Shown here in pieces: positions 1 through 6,914 of a stretch of 35,582 nucleotides of DNA. The DNA comes from Micavibrio sp. (lineage in GTDB: Bacteria > Pseudomonadota > Alphaproteobacteria > UBA9219): assembly GCA_020718105.1 (NCBI GenBank), contig DYDA01000022.1:1-35582 (forward strand), given 5' to 3'. The position numbers were made by a program, and so were the translations under genes. Each line of letters opens with the position of its first letter. Position 1 is the stretch's first letter. The notes below the pieces were generated by a model. It searched no databases and had not been told where the DNA came from. It saw only the letters and a list, made by a program, of their open reading frames with translations.

Positions 1-40
1 TTGTAAGCGTCGCCCGATTTTGGATCGCCAAAAGCAAAAA
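1..40 (+). repeat. Dispersed intergenic repeat, copy 1
   Basis: Bases 11-40 are identical over 30 bp, in the same orientation, to 28233-28262. The ten bases to the left also agree at about 7 of 10 positions. The core holds a small hairpin (TTTTGG, ATCG loop, CCAAAA). Both copies are followed by a G-rich tract. No reading frame is evident here. Its function is unknown. Confidence 0.8.
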
Positions 41-58
41 TGCGTGACGATGGAGGCA

Positions 59-90
59 GGGACTTGGGACTTGGGGCTAGGGGCTAGGGG
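59..90 (+). other. G-quadruplex-like motif
   Basis: Five runs of three or four G lie at 59-61, 66-68, 73-76, 80-83 and 87-90. They are separated by loops ACTT, ACTT, CTA and CTA. This fits the usual G3+N1-7 quadruplex pattern on the plus strand. It sits about 180 bp upstream of flgB. Folding and function are inference only. Confidence 0.55.
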
Positions 91-104
91 ACTCTCCCTC
101 CTGC

Positions 105-153
105 CGTCATTCCGCACGCAGGCCTTGGCGAAGGCCGAATATCCGGAATGACG
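105..153. repeat. Palindromic intergenic element (GTCATTCCG type)
   Basis: The 10-bp outer arms CGTCATTCCG (105-114) and CGGAATGACG (144-153) are exact reverse complements. Inside them GGCCTT (121-126) pairs with AAGGCC (131-136). The outer arms resemble those of the elements at 15419-15559 and 19635-19705, which suggests one family of palindromic repeats. Confidence 0.65.
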
Positions 154-215
154 AGAGGTTTGTTGGAATCTTGAAGGTTATGCAAGATGTCTATTATTCC
201 CTTTTCATAACAATT

Positions 216-244
216 ATGACGGATGGAAAAAACTGTGCTATAGT
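216..244 (+). promoter_or_regulatory. Putative sigma70-type promoter for flgB
   Basis: ATGACG (216-221), a 17-bp spacer and TATAGT (239-244) match the -35/-10 consensus at 4/6 and 5/6 positions. The implied start of transcription would be near 251, just ahead of the flgB start at 270. This is a by-eye match. Flagellar rod genes in alphaproteobacteria often use other sigma factors or regulators. Confidence 0.35.
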
Positions 245-269
245 TAACTTTCAACAAAAGGATTCGCGC

Positions 270-665
270 ATGTCGCTTATGGATGGTGGTATCTTAAGCT
301 TGATGTCTCAGAAGATGGCGTATCTGGGGCAAAAGCAGGCTGTGCTCGCGCAAAATGTCGCGAACGCCAACACGCCCGCCTATAAGGCCAAAGAGCTGAT
401 GCCTTTTGAAAACTTTGCTGACACGTTGAAATCGGCCAGCAGTGGCATGGCTGTGACGAACAATAGGCATATCACGCCTGCATCGATGGCGGGGGTGAAC
501 GCCGCGACTAAAACAATGCGGCCTTTTGAAGTTTTGCCAACGGGCAATTCGGTGGACCTTGAACAGCAGATGATGGAAGTCTCTAAAACCACGGTTGAGT
601 TTCAGGCGGACGCCTCAATCTATCAGAAGTTCATGGGGCTTCTTAAACTTGCGATTGGGAAATGA
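270..665 (+). CDS. flgB: Flagellar basal-body proximal rod protein FlgB
   Basis: The gene encodes a 131-residue protein of the usual FlgB length. FlgB forms part of the proximal rod that crosses the periplasm and joins the MS ring to the distal rod. The N-terminal rod-family motif is visible (ANANTPAYKA, about residues 30-39), and the C-terminus is a predicted helix of the kind that packs with other axial proteins. The frame runs open upstream to 171, but ATG 270 is chosen because it gives the family N-terminus (MSLMDGGILSLM) and has an A/G-rich stretch (AAAAGGA, 256-262) at ribosome-binding distance. It is followed 15 bp later by flgC and then fliE, the conserved flgBC-fliE order. Identification is secure from sequence and context. 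Confidence 0.93.
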   Translation: MSLMDGGILSLMSQKMAYLGQKQAVLAQNVANANTPAYKAKELMPFENFADTLKSASSGMAVTNNRHITPASMAGVNAATKTMRPFEVLPTGNSVDLEQQMMEVSKTTVEFQADASIYQKFMGLLKLAIGK

Positions 666-680
666 TAGGAAACGGACGCG

Positions 681-1100
681 ATGGCTACCTCTGATTTAAC
701 TTCGGTGATGTCGATTGCAAGCTCTGGCTTGCGGGCGCAATCCACGCGCATGAAGGTCATTGCCGAAAATATCGCCAACGCCTCAACGACGCCCGCGACG
801 CCTAATGACAAACCCTATCAGCGCCAAGTGGTGACCTTTAAGAACGAGTTTGACCGCGCTCAAGGAATCTATAGGGTCAAGGTTGCCGATGTGAGAAAAG
901 ACAACAGCGAGTTTATTCGCAAGTTTGATCCTTCTCATCCTGCGGCTGATGCACAAGGCTATATTATGACGCCTAACGTCAAACCGATCATGGAGAGCAT
1001 GGATATGCGCGAAACGCAGCGCTCTTATGATGCCAATCTTAACGTCATTGAATCGTCGCGCTCCATGTTGCTGCGCACGATTGATTTGCTTAGAAATTAG
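681..1100 (+). CDS. flgC: Flagellar basal-body rod protein FlgC
   Basis: This 139-residue protein is a proximal rod subunit that assembles in the periplasm next to FlgB. The N-terminal rod signature is clear (SGLRAQSTRMKVIAENIANA, about residues 15-34). The C-terminal rod helix (ETQRSYDANLNVIESSRSML) carries the family pattern. An AGGAAA Shine-Dalgarno (668-673) precedes ATG 681. It begins 15 bp after flgB stops and ends 15 bp before fliE, so the three are almost certainly co-transcribed. Confidence 0.95.
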   Translation: MATSDLTSVMSIASSGLRAQSTRMKVIAENIANASTTPATPNDKPYQRQVVTFKNEFDRAQGIYRVKVADVRKDNSEFIRKFDPSHPAADAQGYIMTPNVKPIMESMDMRETQRSYDANLNVIESSRSMLLRTIDLLRN

Positions 1101-1115
1101 TAGGAGGAAAACCCT

Positions 1116-1436
1116 ATGGTTATGAACGTCTCCAATGTCCTTTCTGCCTATCGTCAAGCCGACGGAGCAAGCCTTGGGATCAAAGATTCTGCCATGATGG
1201 CCCCCGTTGATAAGAAGGGCGATACGTTTTCCGATGCGCTTGGCGATTTTTTGGGCGATGCCGTTCAAGGCATCAAGCACAGCGAAGAAATGGCGGCCAA
1301 GGGCGCTGTTGGCAAGGCTGATTTGCAAGAGGTCATTTTGGCCGTCAGTAACGCGGAAGTGATGATGCAAACGGTGACGTCAATTCGCGATAAAGTTATT
1401 TCCGCCTATCAAGAAGTCATCCGCACCGCGATTTAA
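1116..1436 (+). CDS. fliE: Flagellar hook-basal body complex protein FliE
   Basis: FliE is the small adaptor between the MS ring and the rod and is needed for flagellar type III export. The 106-residue length is typical. The C-terminal conserved region is seen in VGKADLQEVILAVSNAEVMM and the following TSIRDKVISAYQEVIR. A strong ribosome-binding site (TAGGAGG, about 1101-1108) precedes the start; a second ATG two codons later (1122) is also possible. In many alphaproteobacteria fliQ and other export genes follow; here the operon stops and the next gene is on the opposite strand. Confidence 0.93.
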   Translation: MVMNVSNVLSAYRQADGASLGIKDSAMMAPVDKKGDTFSDALGDFLGDAVQGIKHSEEMAAKGAVGKADLQEVILAVSNAEVMMQTVTSIRDKVISAYQEVIRTAI

Positions 1437-1577
1437 TTTTCGATTAAAGACAATAGACCTCTTGGCTAATCTTGGGCTAACAGTAAAAAAATCCTTGTCA
1501 TTCTGGATCAGCGCGCCCCTGTTTTTGCAGAGAGGCGGCGATGGTCGTTAAAATCAAACAGAAGGTGGAAGGGGGCG

Positions 1578-1760
1578 TTATGCTGCGTCAACTTTTTGAG
1601 ATTCAAGGCGCATTATTTCGTCTTTGAGATTGAGTTTATCACGTTTGAGTTGATTGATTTTGCTTATGTCGCCAGCGGCTCTGGATTCTTCGATATGGAG
1701 TTGTTCTTCAATGTCGGTGTGACGTTTTTTAAGGGATTCGATGCGATGCGATAAGGGCAT
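1578..1760 (-). CDS. YdcH / DUF465 family small coiled-coil protein
   Basis: This is a 60-residue, highly charged, helical protein (MPLSHRIESLKKRHTDIEEQ onwards) with the YdcH/DUF465 pattern: an N-terminal HRIESLKKRH helix and a C-terminal KRDKLNLKDEIMRLE helix. The biochemical role of the family is unknown. Eleven further in-frame codons exist upstream, but the ATG at 1760 has a good AAAGGAAA ribosome-binding site and matches the usual family N-terminus. It is transcribed opposite to the flagellar genes and stands alone. Confidence 0.75.
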   Translation of the reverse strand: MPLSHRIESLKKRHTDIEEQLHIEESRAAGDISKINQLKRDKLNLKDEIMRLESQKVDAA

Positions 1761-1959
1761 GGGCGTTTCCTTTTTTTGTAAACATTGGATCAAACGACAT
1801 AACAGCTCATTGTACCTTAATTTAGTAAAAAAAGCATGACCTATTCCGCCCGCTTTAAAAAAAAGACCGCGTGTATGAGGCTTAACGCCTCGTCAAGAGT
1901 TTAGCGAGATAATGCTGCAATCTTCTTTCTTTTCCCCCTTCTTTTTCTGAACTTCTTCC

Positions 1960-2466
1960 ATGAAAAACACGCTTGTCATAATCTTTTTGCTGACGCTTCT
2001 GGCCGCGCCATGCGCTGCTCCTGCCTCTGATCATGGTGGCGGTGGCGGGGGAGGCCATGGGGCAGAGGCTAAAAAGGGGGACGATAGCAAAAAGCCTAAG
2101 AAGAAAGATGATGCCGCCACGATCACGGGTGGGATGACAGAGAATGAACCTGTTTATTTGAATCTTCCCGCTATCACGATGCCTGTCATCAATAAATATG
2201 GGGCGCAGCAGGTCATCTCGATGATTATGAATATCCGTGTTAGTGATAGGGCTGCCGCCGAAGCGATGCAGCTCAATATGCCCAAGTTGAGGGATTCCTT
2301 GTTTCAGGTTCTTTATACGGGATTTTCTGATGGTTCTTTGCGCAACGACAACGCCGTGGACTTGGCAGGCGTGAAAGCTATGGTTATTCAGACGGTTAAT
2401 GCCTTGTATCAGAAAGACTATGCCGTTGATGTTCTCATTCAGGCTATGGCTCAACGGCAGTTATAG
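1960..2466 (+). CDS. Exported FliL-like protein
   Basis: This 168-residue protein has an N-terminal hydrophobic stretch that reads as a cleavable signal peptide (residues 1-23). A Gly/His- and Lys/Asp-rich linker follows to about residue 55. The rest resembles the periplasmic domain of FliL: a 'VYLNLPAITMPV' strand, then a region with 'RAAAEAMQLNMPKLRDSL' and 'VKAMVIQTVNALYQKDYAVD'. FliL associates with the flagellar motor/stator; there it is normally held by an uncleaved transmembrane helix, while here the N-terminus looks like a signal sequence. A few hundred bases separate it from flgBC-fliE. The FliL assignment is by pattern only and moderate in confidence. Confidence 0.55.
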   Translation: MKNTLVIIFLLTLLAAPCAAPASDHGGGGGGGHGAEAKKGDDSKKPKKKDDAATITGGMTENEPVYLNLPAITMPVINKYGAQQVISMIMNIRVSDRAAAEAMQLNMPKLRDSLFQVLYTGFSDGSLRNDNAVDLAGVKAMVIQTVNALYQKDYAVDVLIQAMAQRQL

Positions 2467-2538
2467 TGATTTTTTCATTTCCCCCCTTGCCTTTAAGGGA
2501 GTCTTTGGGCATTCTGCCTCGGCTTTGCCGTGTGCGTT

Positions 2539-2557
2539 AACGCTAAAGCGTTTTTTT
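2539..2557 (+). terminator. Weak intrinsic terminator after the FliL-like gene
   Basis: AACGC, a TAAA loop and GCGTT form a 5-bp hairpin (2539-2552) followed directly by a T run. The short stem makes this a weak candidate. It lies between the FliL-like gene and hppA. Confidence 0.4.
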
Positions 2558-2616
2558 GAGTAAGGAGCCATCGGTTCTCTTGCTCCATCGTCTTCAAAAA
2601 ATGTGAGGAACTGTCC

Positions 2617-4716
2617 ATGAGTACTGAGTTCATGATAATTTTCGCCTGTGGCGTTTTGGCGCTGCTTTACGGATTGGTTACGGCCAGAACTGTTTTGTCG
2701 GCCTCTGCTGGTAATGCGCGGATGCAAGAAATCGCCGCCGCTGTTCAAGAAGGCGCGAAAGCTTACCTGAACCGTCAGTACATGACGATTGCCTTGGTTG
2801 GTATTGTCATCTGCGTTGCGTTAGGCTGGTTTTTAGGCCTGCATGTTGGCATTGGTTTTGTGACGGGCGCTGTTTTGTCAGGCGTTGCCGGTTATATCGG
2901 CATGAACGTATCGGTTCGCGCCAATGTGCGTACGGCTGCTGCCGCTCAGGTAGGGATGAAAGAAGCCTTGGGCATTGCCTTTAAGTCGGGTGCGATTACG
3001 GGCATGTTGGTTGTCGGTCTCGGCCTTCTGGCTGTTGGCGGGTATTATTACGCGCTGGTTCAGTGGAAAGGTCTTGAAGAAGAAAACATTCGCTCCGTCA
3101 TCGAAGCGCTTGTCGCGCTCAGCTTTGGTGCATCGCTGATTTCGATCTTTGCGCGTCTTGGCGGCGGCATCTTTACCAAAGGCGCTGACGTTGGCGCTGA
3201 TTTGGTGGGCAAGGTCGAAGCGGGCATTCCCGAAGATGATCCACGCAACCCTGCCGTGATTGCCGATAACGTTGGCGACAACGTTGGCGATTGCGCCGGT
3301 ATGGCTGCTGATTTATTCGAAACCTATGCCGTGACCATCGTCGCGACCATGCTTCTCGCCGCGACGTTCTTTGTCGGTGATGTGCGTGAGACGATGATGA
3401 TCCTGCCGCTCGTTATCGCGGGTGTTTGTATTGTGGCCTCGGTGATTGGAACGTACTTTGTGCGTTTGAACGCCAAGCAAAACATCATGGGCGCTTTGTA
3501 TAAAGGGCTTGTTGCGACGGGCGTTCTTTCCGCTGGGTTGATCTTTGTCGCGATCAATAAAATGGTTGGCTTCAACGAAGTCGTTGCCAATGTCGATGGC
3601 TCGGTTATTTCTGGAGCGAACCTGTTTTATTGCGCTTTGACAGGTCTGGGCGTCACGGCCTTGATGGTGTGGATCACAGAATACTACACCTCAACGGAAT
3701 ATCGTCCGGTTCGCTCAGTCGCGGCGGCTTCGGCCAACGGTCACGGTACGAACGTGATCCAAGGCCTTGCCATTTCGATGGAGTCCACGGCTCTTCCCGT
3801 TCTGGTGATCTCGGTTGGTATTGTTGTTTCTTATATGTTGAGTGGCCTGTTTGGTATCGCAATTGCGGCAACCACCATGCTGGCCTTGGCCGGTATGATC
3901 GTTGCCATCGATGCCTATGGCCCTGTGACGGACAACGCTGGCGGTATTGCTGAAATGGCCGATATGCCTAAGGAAATCCGCGTGACCACTGATGCTTTGG
4001 ACGCTGTTGGTAATACGACGAAAGCCGTTACCAAGGGCTATGCCATCGCTTCAGCGGGATTGGCTTCGTTGGTTCTGTTTGCCGCGTATATCGAAGACTT
4101 GCGCCACTACTTCCCCGATTTGAAGGTTGAGTTCAACCTTCAAAATCCGTACGTTGTGGTGGGTCTCTTCATCGGTGGCATGTTGCCTTACCTGTTCGGC
4201 GCGATGGCCATGACGGCTGTTGGCCGCGCAGCTGGCGCGGTTGTGCAGGAAGTGCGTCGTCAGTTCCGTGAGATCAAGGGCATTATGGAAGGCAAGGCAA
4301 AGCCAGAATATGGCACTGCCGTTGATATGCTAACCAAGGCTGCGATCCGTGAAATGATCATCCCCTCCTTGCTTCCAATCGCTGCGCCTGTCGTTCTGTA
4401 CGTTATCGTGAACACGGTAGCGGGGCAGACCGAGGCCTTTACGGCACTGGGCGCGATGCTTTTGGGCACGATTGTGACGGGTCTCTTTGTCGCTATCTCG
4501 ATGACATCGGGCGGCGGCGCTTGGGACAATGCCAAGAAGTATATCGAGGAAGGCCATCACGGCGGCAAGGGTTCAGAAGCCCATAAAGCTGCCGTTACGG
4601 GCGACACCGTCGGCGATCCGTACAAGGATGCCGCTGGCCCTGCCATCAACCCGATGATCAAGATCATCAACATCGTGGCGATCCTCTTGCTGGCTATTTT
4701 GGCTCGCATGGCGTAA
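2617..4716 (+). CDS. hppA: Membrane-bound proton-pumping pyrophosphatase, K+-independent type
   Basis: This 699-residue polytopic membrane protein couples hydrolysis of pyrophosphate to H+ transport across the cytoplasmic membrane. Substrate- and Mg-binding motifs are intact: [11 protein letters not shown] (about 190-200), [19 protein letters not shown] (about 213-231), and [16 protein letters not shown] (about 431-446). The sequence [12 protein letters not shown] carries Lys and Thr at the two positions that in this family separate K+-independent enzymes (Lys, Thr) from K+-dependent ones (Ala, Gly). Length and topology are normal. TGAGGAAC (about 2602-2609) is the ribosome-binding site. The gene is monocistronic, closed by a strong terminator. 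Confidence 0.96.
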   Translation: MSTEFMIIFACGVLALLYGLVTARTVLSASAGNARMQEIAAAVQEGAKAYLNRQYMTIALVGIVICVALGWFLGLHVGIGFVTGAVLSGVAGYIGMNVSVRANVRTAAAAQVGMKEALGIAFKSGAITGMLVVGLGLLAVGGYYYALVQWKGLEEENIRSVIEALVALSFGASLISIFARLGGGIFTKGADVGADLVGKVEAGIPEDDPRNPAVIADNVGDNVGDCAGMAADLFETYAVTIVATMLLAATFFVGDVRETMMILPLVIAGVCIVASVIGTYFVRLNAKQNIMGALYKGLVATGVLSAGLIFVAINKMVGFNEVVANVDGSVISGANLFYCALTGLGVTALMVWITEYYTSTEYRPVRSVAAASANGHGTNVIQGLAISMESTALPVLVISVGIVVSYMLSGLFGIAIAATTMLALAGMIVAIDAYGPVTDNAGGIAEMADMPKEIRVTTDALDAVGNTTKAVTKGYAIASAGLASLVLFAAYIEDLRHYFPDLKVEFNLQNPYVVVGLFIGGMLPYLFGAMAMTAVGRAAGAVVQEVRRQFREIKGIMEGKAKPEYGTAVDMLTKAAIREMIIPSLLPIAAPVVLYVIVNTVAGQTEAFTALGAMLLGTIVTGLFVAISMTSGGGAWDNAKKYIEEGHHGGKGSEAHKAAVTGDTVGDPYKDAAGPAINPMIKIINIVAILLLAILARMA

Positions 4717-4770
4717 CGCCTTCTTTTGTCATTTCCGCGACAGATCGTGGACGTGACGGAGAAAACAAAC

Positions 4771-4802
4771 CCCCACCGGAGCCATCCGGTGGGGTTTTTT
4801 GT
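4771..4802 (+). terminator. Rho-independent terminator of hppA
   Basis: CCCCACCGGA (4771-4780), a GCCA loop and TCCGGTGGGG (4785-4794) form a perfect 10-bp G+C-rich stem followed by TTTTTTG and further T's. It lies 55 bp after the hppA stop. Confidence 0.93.
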
Positions 4803-4910
4803 TTTGGCGAAAACGGCTCTTTTTTATTTGCCAACTCTTGAAGGGGAAGGGGGCTGTTGCCAAGCGTGAAAAAATCAAAACATCCTGTTGATCCAAAGTC
4901 ATTTTTCTTT

Positions 4911-4939
4911 TTGACGATTCGGCTTAAGCGTATTAGGCT
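4911..4939 (+). promoter_or_regulatory. Putative promoter for ihfA
   Basis: TTGACG (4911-4916) matches the -35 hexamer at 5/6. TAGGCT (4934-4939), 17 bp further, is a weak -10 match. The implied start would be about 25 bp before the ihfA ATG. Confidence 0.35.
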
Positions 4940-4972
4940 CTGAATCACCTTAAAGATTTGGAGAGTGCCATC

Positions 4973-5299
4973 ATGACTGATACCACAGTAACACGCGCCC
5001 ACCTTGCCGAAGCCGTTTATCAAGAAGTTGGTTTATCGCGCAATGATTCGGCACAACTTGTCGATGTCGTTTTGGAAGAAATTGGGCAAGCCCTCATTAG
5101 TGGGGAAATGGTCAAGCTTTCCTCTTTCGGTAGCTTTCAGGTGCGTAGTAAGGCTGAGCGCATTGGCCGTAATCCTAAGACGGGAGAGGAAGTTCCCATC
5201 TCGCCGCGTCGCGTGCTTGTGTTCCGCGCCAGCCATGTCCTGAAGGACAAAGTCAATCGCACCCGTAAGGGTGGCGCGTCTGGTCATGGAGCGGCCTGA
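4973..5299 (+). CDS. ihfA: Integration host factor subunit alpha
   Basis: This 108-residue protein belongs to the HU/IHF family; with IhfB it bends DNA at specific sites for transcription, recombination and replication. The dimerisation helices ([20 protein letters not shown]) and the beta-arm with its conserved tip ([20 protein letters not shown], about residues 64-83) are present. The C-terminus adds a short basic Gly/Ala tail. ATG 4973 is preferred over an in-frame TTG at 4958 because a GGAGA ribosome-binding site lies 8 bases before it. The stop overlaps the start of the following MerR-type gene by one base, which argues for translational coupling. Confidence 0.95.
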   Translation: MTDTTVTRAHLAEAVYQEVGLSRNDSAQLVDVVLEEIGQALISGEMVKLSSFGSFQVRSKAERIGRNPKTGEEVPISPRRVLVFRASHVLKDKVNRTRKGGASGHGAA

Positions 5300-5763
5300 T
5301 GGAAGGCAGTGCTCAATCTCAAGTGATCGAAGTCAAGTCGGCCAGCGCTTTTCGCACGATCAGCGAGGTTGCTACGAACCTTGAAGTTCCCCAGCACGTC
5401 CTTCGCTTTTGGGAAAGCAAGTTTCAACAGGTTCGTCCTTTAAAACGGGGCGGCGGACGGCGTTACTATCGCCCCGAAGACGTCACGTTGCTCTCCAACA
5501 TTAAAGAGCTTTTATATAATCAAGGCCTCACGATTCGCGGCGTACAAAAGCTTTTGAAAGAAACGGGACGCTCTGGCATTGTGCGCCCTTCAGCCAAACA
5601 ATCGGTCGCACCAGCCACAATGGCTCAATCAGTGCCAGAAGTTGCCGCAATCGTAGCCAAGCCAGAGACGCAAGGTCTTACTATGGCCGCTCGCCGTGAA
5701 ATGGAAGGGCTGCTGACAGAGCTTAAAACCATGCGCGATATGATGCGGCAGGTCGGAGTTTAA
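5299..5763 (+). CDS. MerR-type DNA-binding transcriptional regulator
   Basis: This is a 154-residue protein. Residues 15-85 form a MerR-like winged helix-turn-helix: [20 protein letters not shown], then a [14 protein letters not shown] wing and a helix with [12 protein letters not shown]. The middle is Ala/Val/Pro-rich and probably flexible. A short C-terminal helix ([20 protein letters not shown]) may dimerise. There are no effector-domain cysteines typical of metal sensors. The start ATG overlaps the ihfA stop (TGATG), an arrangement common in alphaproteobacteria, so it is co-expressed with ihfA. Its target is unknown. Confidence 0.88.
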   Translation: MEGSAQSQVIEVKSASAFRTISEVATNLEVPQHVLRFWESKFQQVRPLKRGGGRRYYRPEDVTLLSNIKELLYNQGLTIRGVQKLLKETGRSGIVRPSAKQSVAPATMAQSVPEVAAIVAKPETQGLTMAARREMEGLLTELKTMRDMMRQVGV

Positions 5764-5817
5764 GGTTAAGCTCTGGCGTTATGGCAGGCCCTTGGTGTTT
5801 TGCATACCGGATTTCCA

Positions 5818-5847
5818 TTGCCTTCTTTGTTTTTCTGTGGTTATAGT
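5818..5847 (+). promoter_or_regulatory. Putative promoter for tRNA-Pro
   Basis: TTGCCT (5818-5823), an 18-bp spacer and TATAGT (5842-5847) lie 67 bp before the mature tRNA 5' end. The hexamers match the consensus at 4/6 and 5/6. Confidence 0.4.
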
Positions 5848-5913
5848 GCCCGCCTTGTTAAGGGGGTTGGTTTTCTATTAAAGAGAGCCGAAACCCTTGG
5901 CTTTTTCTAAGGT

Positions 5914-5990
5914 CGGGGCGTAGCGCAGCCCGGTAGCGCATCAGTCTGGGGGACTGGGGGTCGCAGGTTCAAATCCTGTCGCCCCGACCA
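5914..5990 (+). tRNA. tRNA-Pro (anticodon GGG)
   Basis: The cloverleaf can be drawn by eye. Acceptor arms CGGGGCG and CGCCCCG pair fully, with discriminator A and an encoded CCA at 5988-5990. The D arm is GCGCAGCCCGGTAGCGC, the anticodon stem TCAGT/ACTGG, and the seven-base loop CTGGGGG puts GGG at positions 34-36. The T arm is GCAGG-TTCAAAT-CCTGT. The anticodon GGG reads CCC and CCU proline codons. The 21 bases 5970-5990 recur exactly at 6118-6138. A terminator follows at once. Confidence 0.97.
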
Positions 5991-6022
5991 TTAAAAAAGA
6001 GGCCAAAGGGCCTCTTTTTTAA
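5991..6022 (+). terminator. Intrinsic terminator of tRNA-Pro
   Basis: TTAAAAAAGAGGCC and GGCCTCTTTTTTAA are perfect reverse complements around an AAAG loop. The right arm supplies the T run. It starts on the base after the tRNA CCA. Confidence 0.9.
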
Positions 6023-6117
6023 TGGTCAAGATGACAGGTTATGTTGAGGCATGGCAAGCCGTTGGGCGAAGCCATGCGAGGCCGAAGGCCAAAAACATGA
6101 GGAACCGAATGTTTTTG
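6023..6117. repeat. Stem-loop array between two tRNA-Pro 3' ends
   Basis: Three hairpins lie in a row: GCATGGC/GCCATGC (6049-6055 with 6071-6077), GGCC-GAA-GGCC (6080-6090), and AAAAACAT/ATGTTTTT (6091-6098 with 6109-6116). The left edge (6023-6040) is an imperfect reverse complement of the duplicated tRNA tail at 6121-6138 (TGGTC and GACAGG shared). No reading frame of its own is credible. It may be a small non-autonomous mobile element or an island remnant. Confidence 0.6.
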
Positions 6118-6138
6118 CAAATCCTGTCGCCCCGACCA
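6118..6138 (+). repeat. Duplicated tRNA-Pro 3' end (att-like direct repeat)
   Basis: These 21 bases are identical to 5970-5990, covering the 3' half of the T arm, the acceptor strand and CCA. Duplication of a tRNA 3' end is the usual footprint of site-specific integration at tRNA genes. Here the two copies are only 148 bp apart, and no integrase is present. Confidence 0.8.
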
Positions 6139-6160
6139 ATTTTTCAAAGGCTGTAACAAA

Positions 6161-6640
6161 ATGGACAAAACCGACGAAACTTTCCTTGAGATGGCGATTG
6201 AGAAAGCCAAACAGTCCGTTGCTCAAGGCGGGTTTCCGGCGGGTGCTGTTGTGGTCAACAACGGAAAAGTTATCGGTGAAGGTGTAAGCGTTGGAAATGT
6301 CATCCATGACCCAACAAGCCACGGCGAAATGGCTTCCATTCGTGACGCCTGCAAAAACATTCAATCTTCCGATCTGTCTGGCGTGGTACTTTATGCCTCC
6401 ATGCAACCTTGTATCATGTGCCTGAGCGCGGCGATGTGGGCGGGTGTTGCAAGAGTCGTTTTTGCCTGCCCACAAAACAAGGTGTCCCCCGAATACTATG
6501 GCGGACATTATGACAGCCTCCTCCTCAATAAATCCTTTCTGCGCCCCTTGACGATTGAACATGCGCCCTCTTTGGAACAGCGTTCATTAGATGTTGTTCG
6601 CTTGTGGGAAAAGAAATTGGCAGGCGCGGTCACTGGCTAA
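6161..6640 (+). CDS. Nucleoside/base deaminase of the cytidine deaminase fold
   Basis: This 159-residue zinc-dependent deaminase has His54 and catalytic Glu56 in SHGEM, and Cys84 and Cys87 in MQPCIMC. Family members hydrolytically deaminate guanine, adenosine in tRNA or related bases in the cytosol. The N-terminal ETFLEMAIEKAKQSV helix and the NDPT-like segment (HDPTSHGE) are closest in feel to guanine-deaminase/nucleoside-deaminase proteins. The usual HAE is HGE here. The substrate cannot be told from sequence. The gene begins 22 bp after the duplicated tRNA tail and has no strong Shine-Dalgarno. The following gene is 270 bp away, so it is probably monocistronic. Confidence 0.85.
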   Translation: MDKTDETFLEMAIEKAKQSVAQGGFPAGAVVVNNGKVIGEGVSVGNVIHDPTSHGEMASIRDACKNIQSSDLSGVVLYASMQPCIMCLSAAMWAGVARVVFACPQNKVSPEYYGGHYDSLLLNKSFLRPLTIEHAPSLEQRSLDVVRLWEKKLAGAVTG

Positions 6641-6757
6641 CCTCATTCATGGTTAATGGGCTTTTTTCAGTCCGCCCTTTTGTCGGGAAAAAGGATTAAC
6701 AAGGCTCTTTTACTAACGAACCCCTCATTTTTCCTAAAGCACTTTGTTCGAGTGGCA

Positions 6758-6787
6758 TTGTAACATGTTGATATATATTATTATATT
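6758..6787 (+). promoter_or_regulatory. Putative promoter for the M16 protease gene
   Basis: TTGTAA (6758-6763), an 18-bp spacer and TATATT (6782-6787) lie in an A+T-rich stretch. They match the consensus at 4/6 and 5/6. The hairpin at 6801-6829 would fall at the very 5' end of the transcript. Confidence 0.45.
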
Positions 6788-6800
6788 AATAATTTCCCTT

Positions 6801-6829
6801 TTTTGAAAGGGTTGCGAAGCCTTTCAAAA
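6801..6829 (+). other. Leader hairpin upstream of the M16 protease gene
   Basis: TTTTGAAAGG (6801-6810) and CCTTTCAAAA (6820-6829) form a perfect 10-bp stem with a 9-base loop. No T run follows, so it does not look like a terminator. It is 86 bases before the gene start and may stabilise or regulate the mRNA. Confidence 0.5.
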
Positions 6830-6914
6830 GACGCGATAATGCGCCCATAGGGAGATGCTTTACAATAAGAGTCTGCTTTTAAAAAGACAAAGACGTTTCA
6901 GGAAAGACGGCGCC

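Noticed and set aside
783-1370. Long minus-strand open frame (195 codons) across flgC and fliE
   Set aside because: It lies wholly antisense to two well-identified flagellar genes, has no family resemblance and no ribosome-binding site.
1882-2454. 190-codon minus-strand frame opposite the FliL-like gene
   Set aside because: The plus-strand frame has a signal peptide and domain pattern; the antisense frame has neither.
4725-4760. Another GTCATTCC-type palindromic element after hppA
   Set aside because: Only the sequence TCATTTCCGCGA is reminiscent; matching arms are not present.
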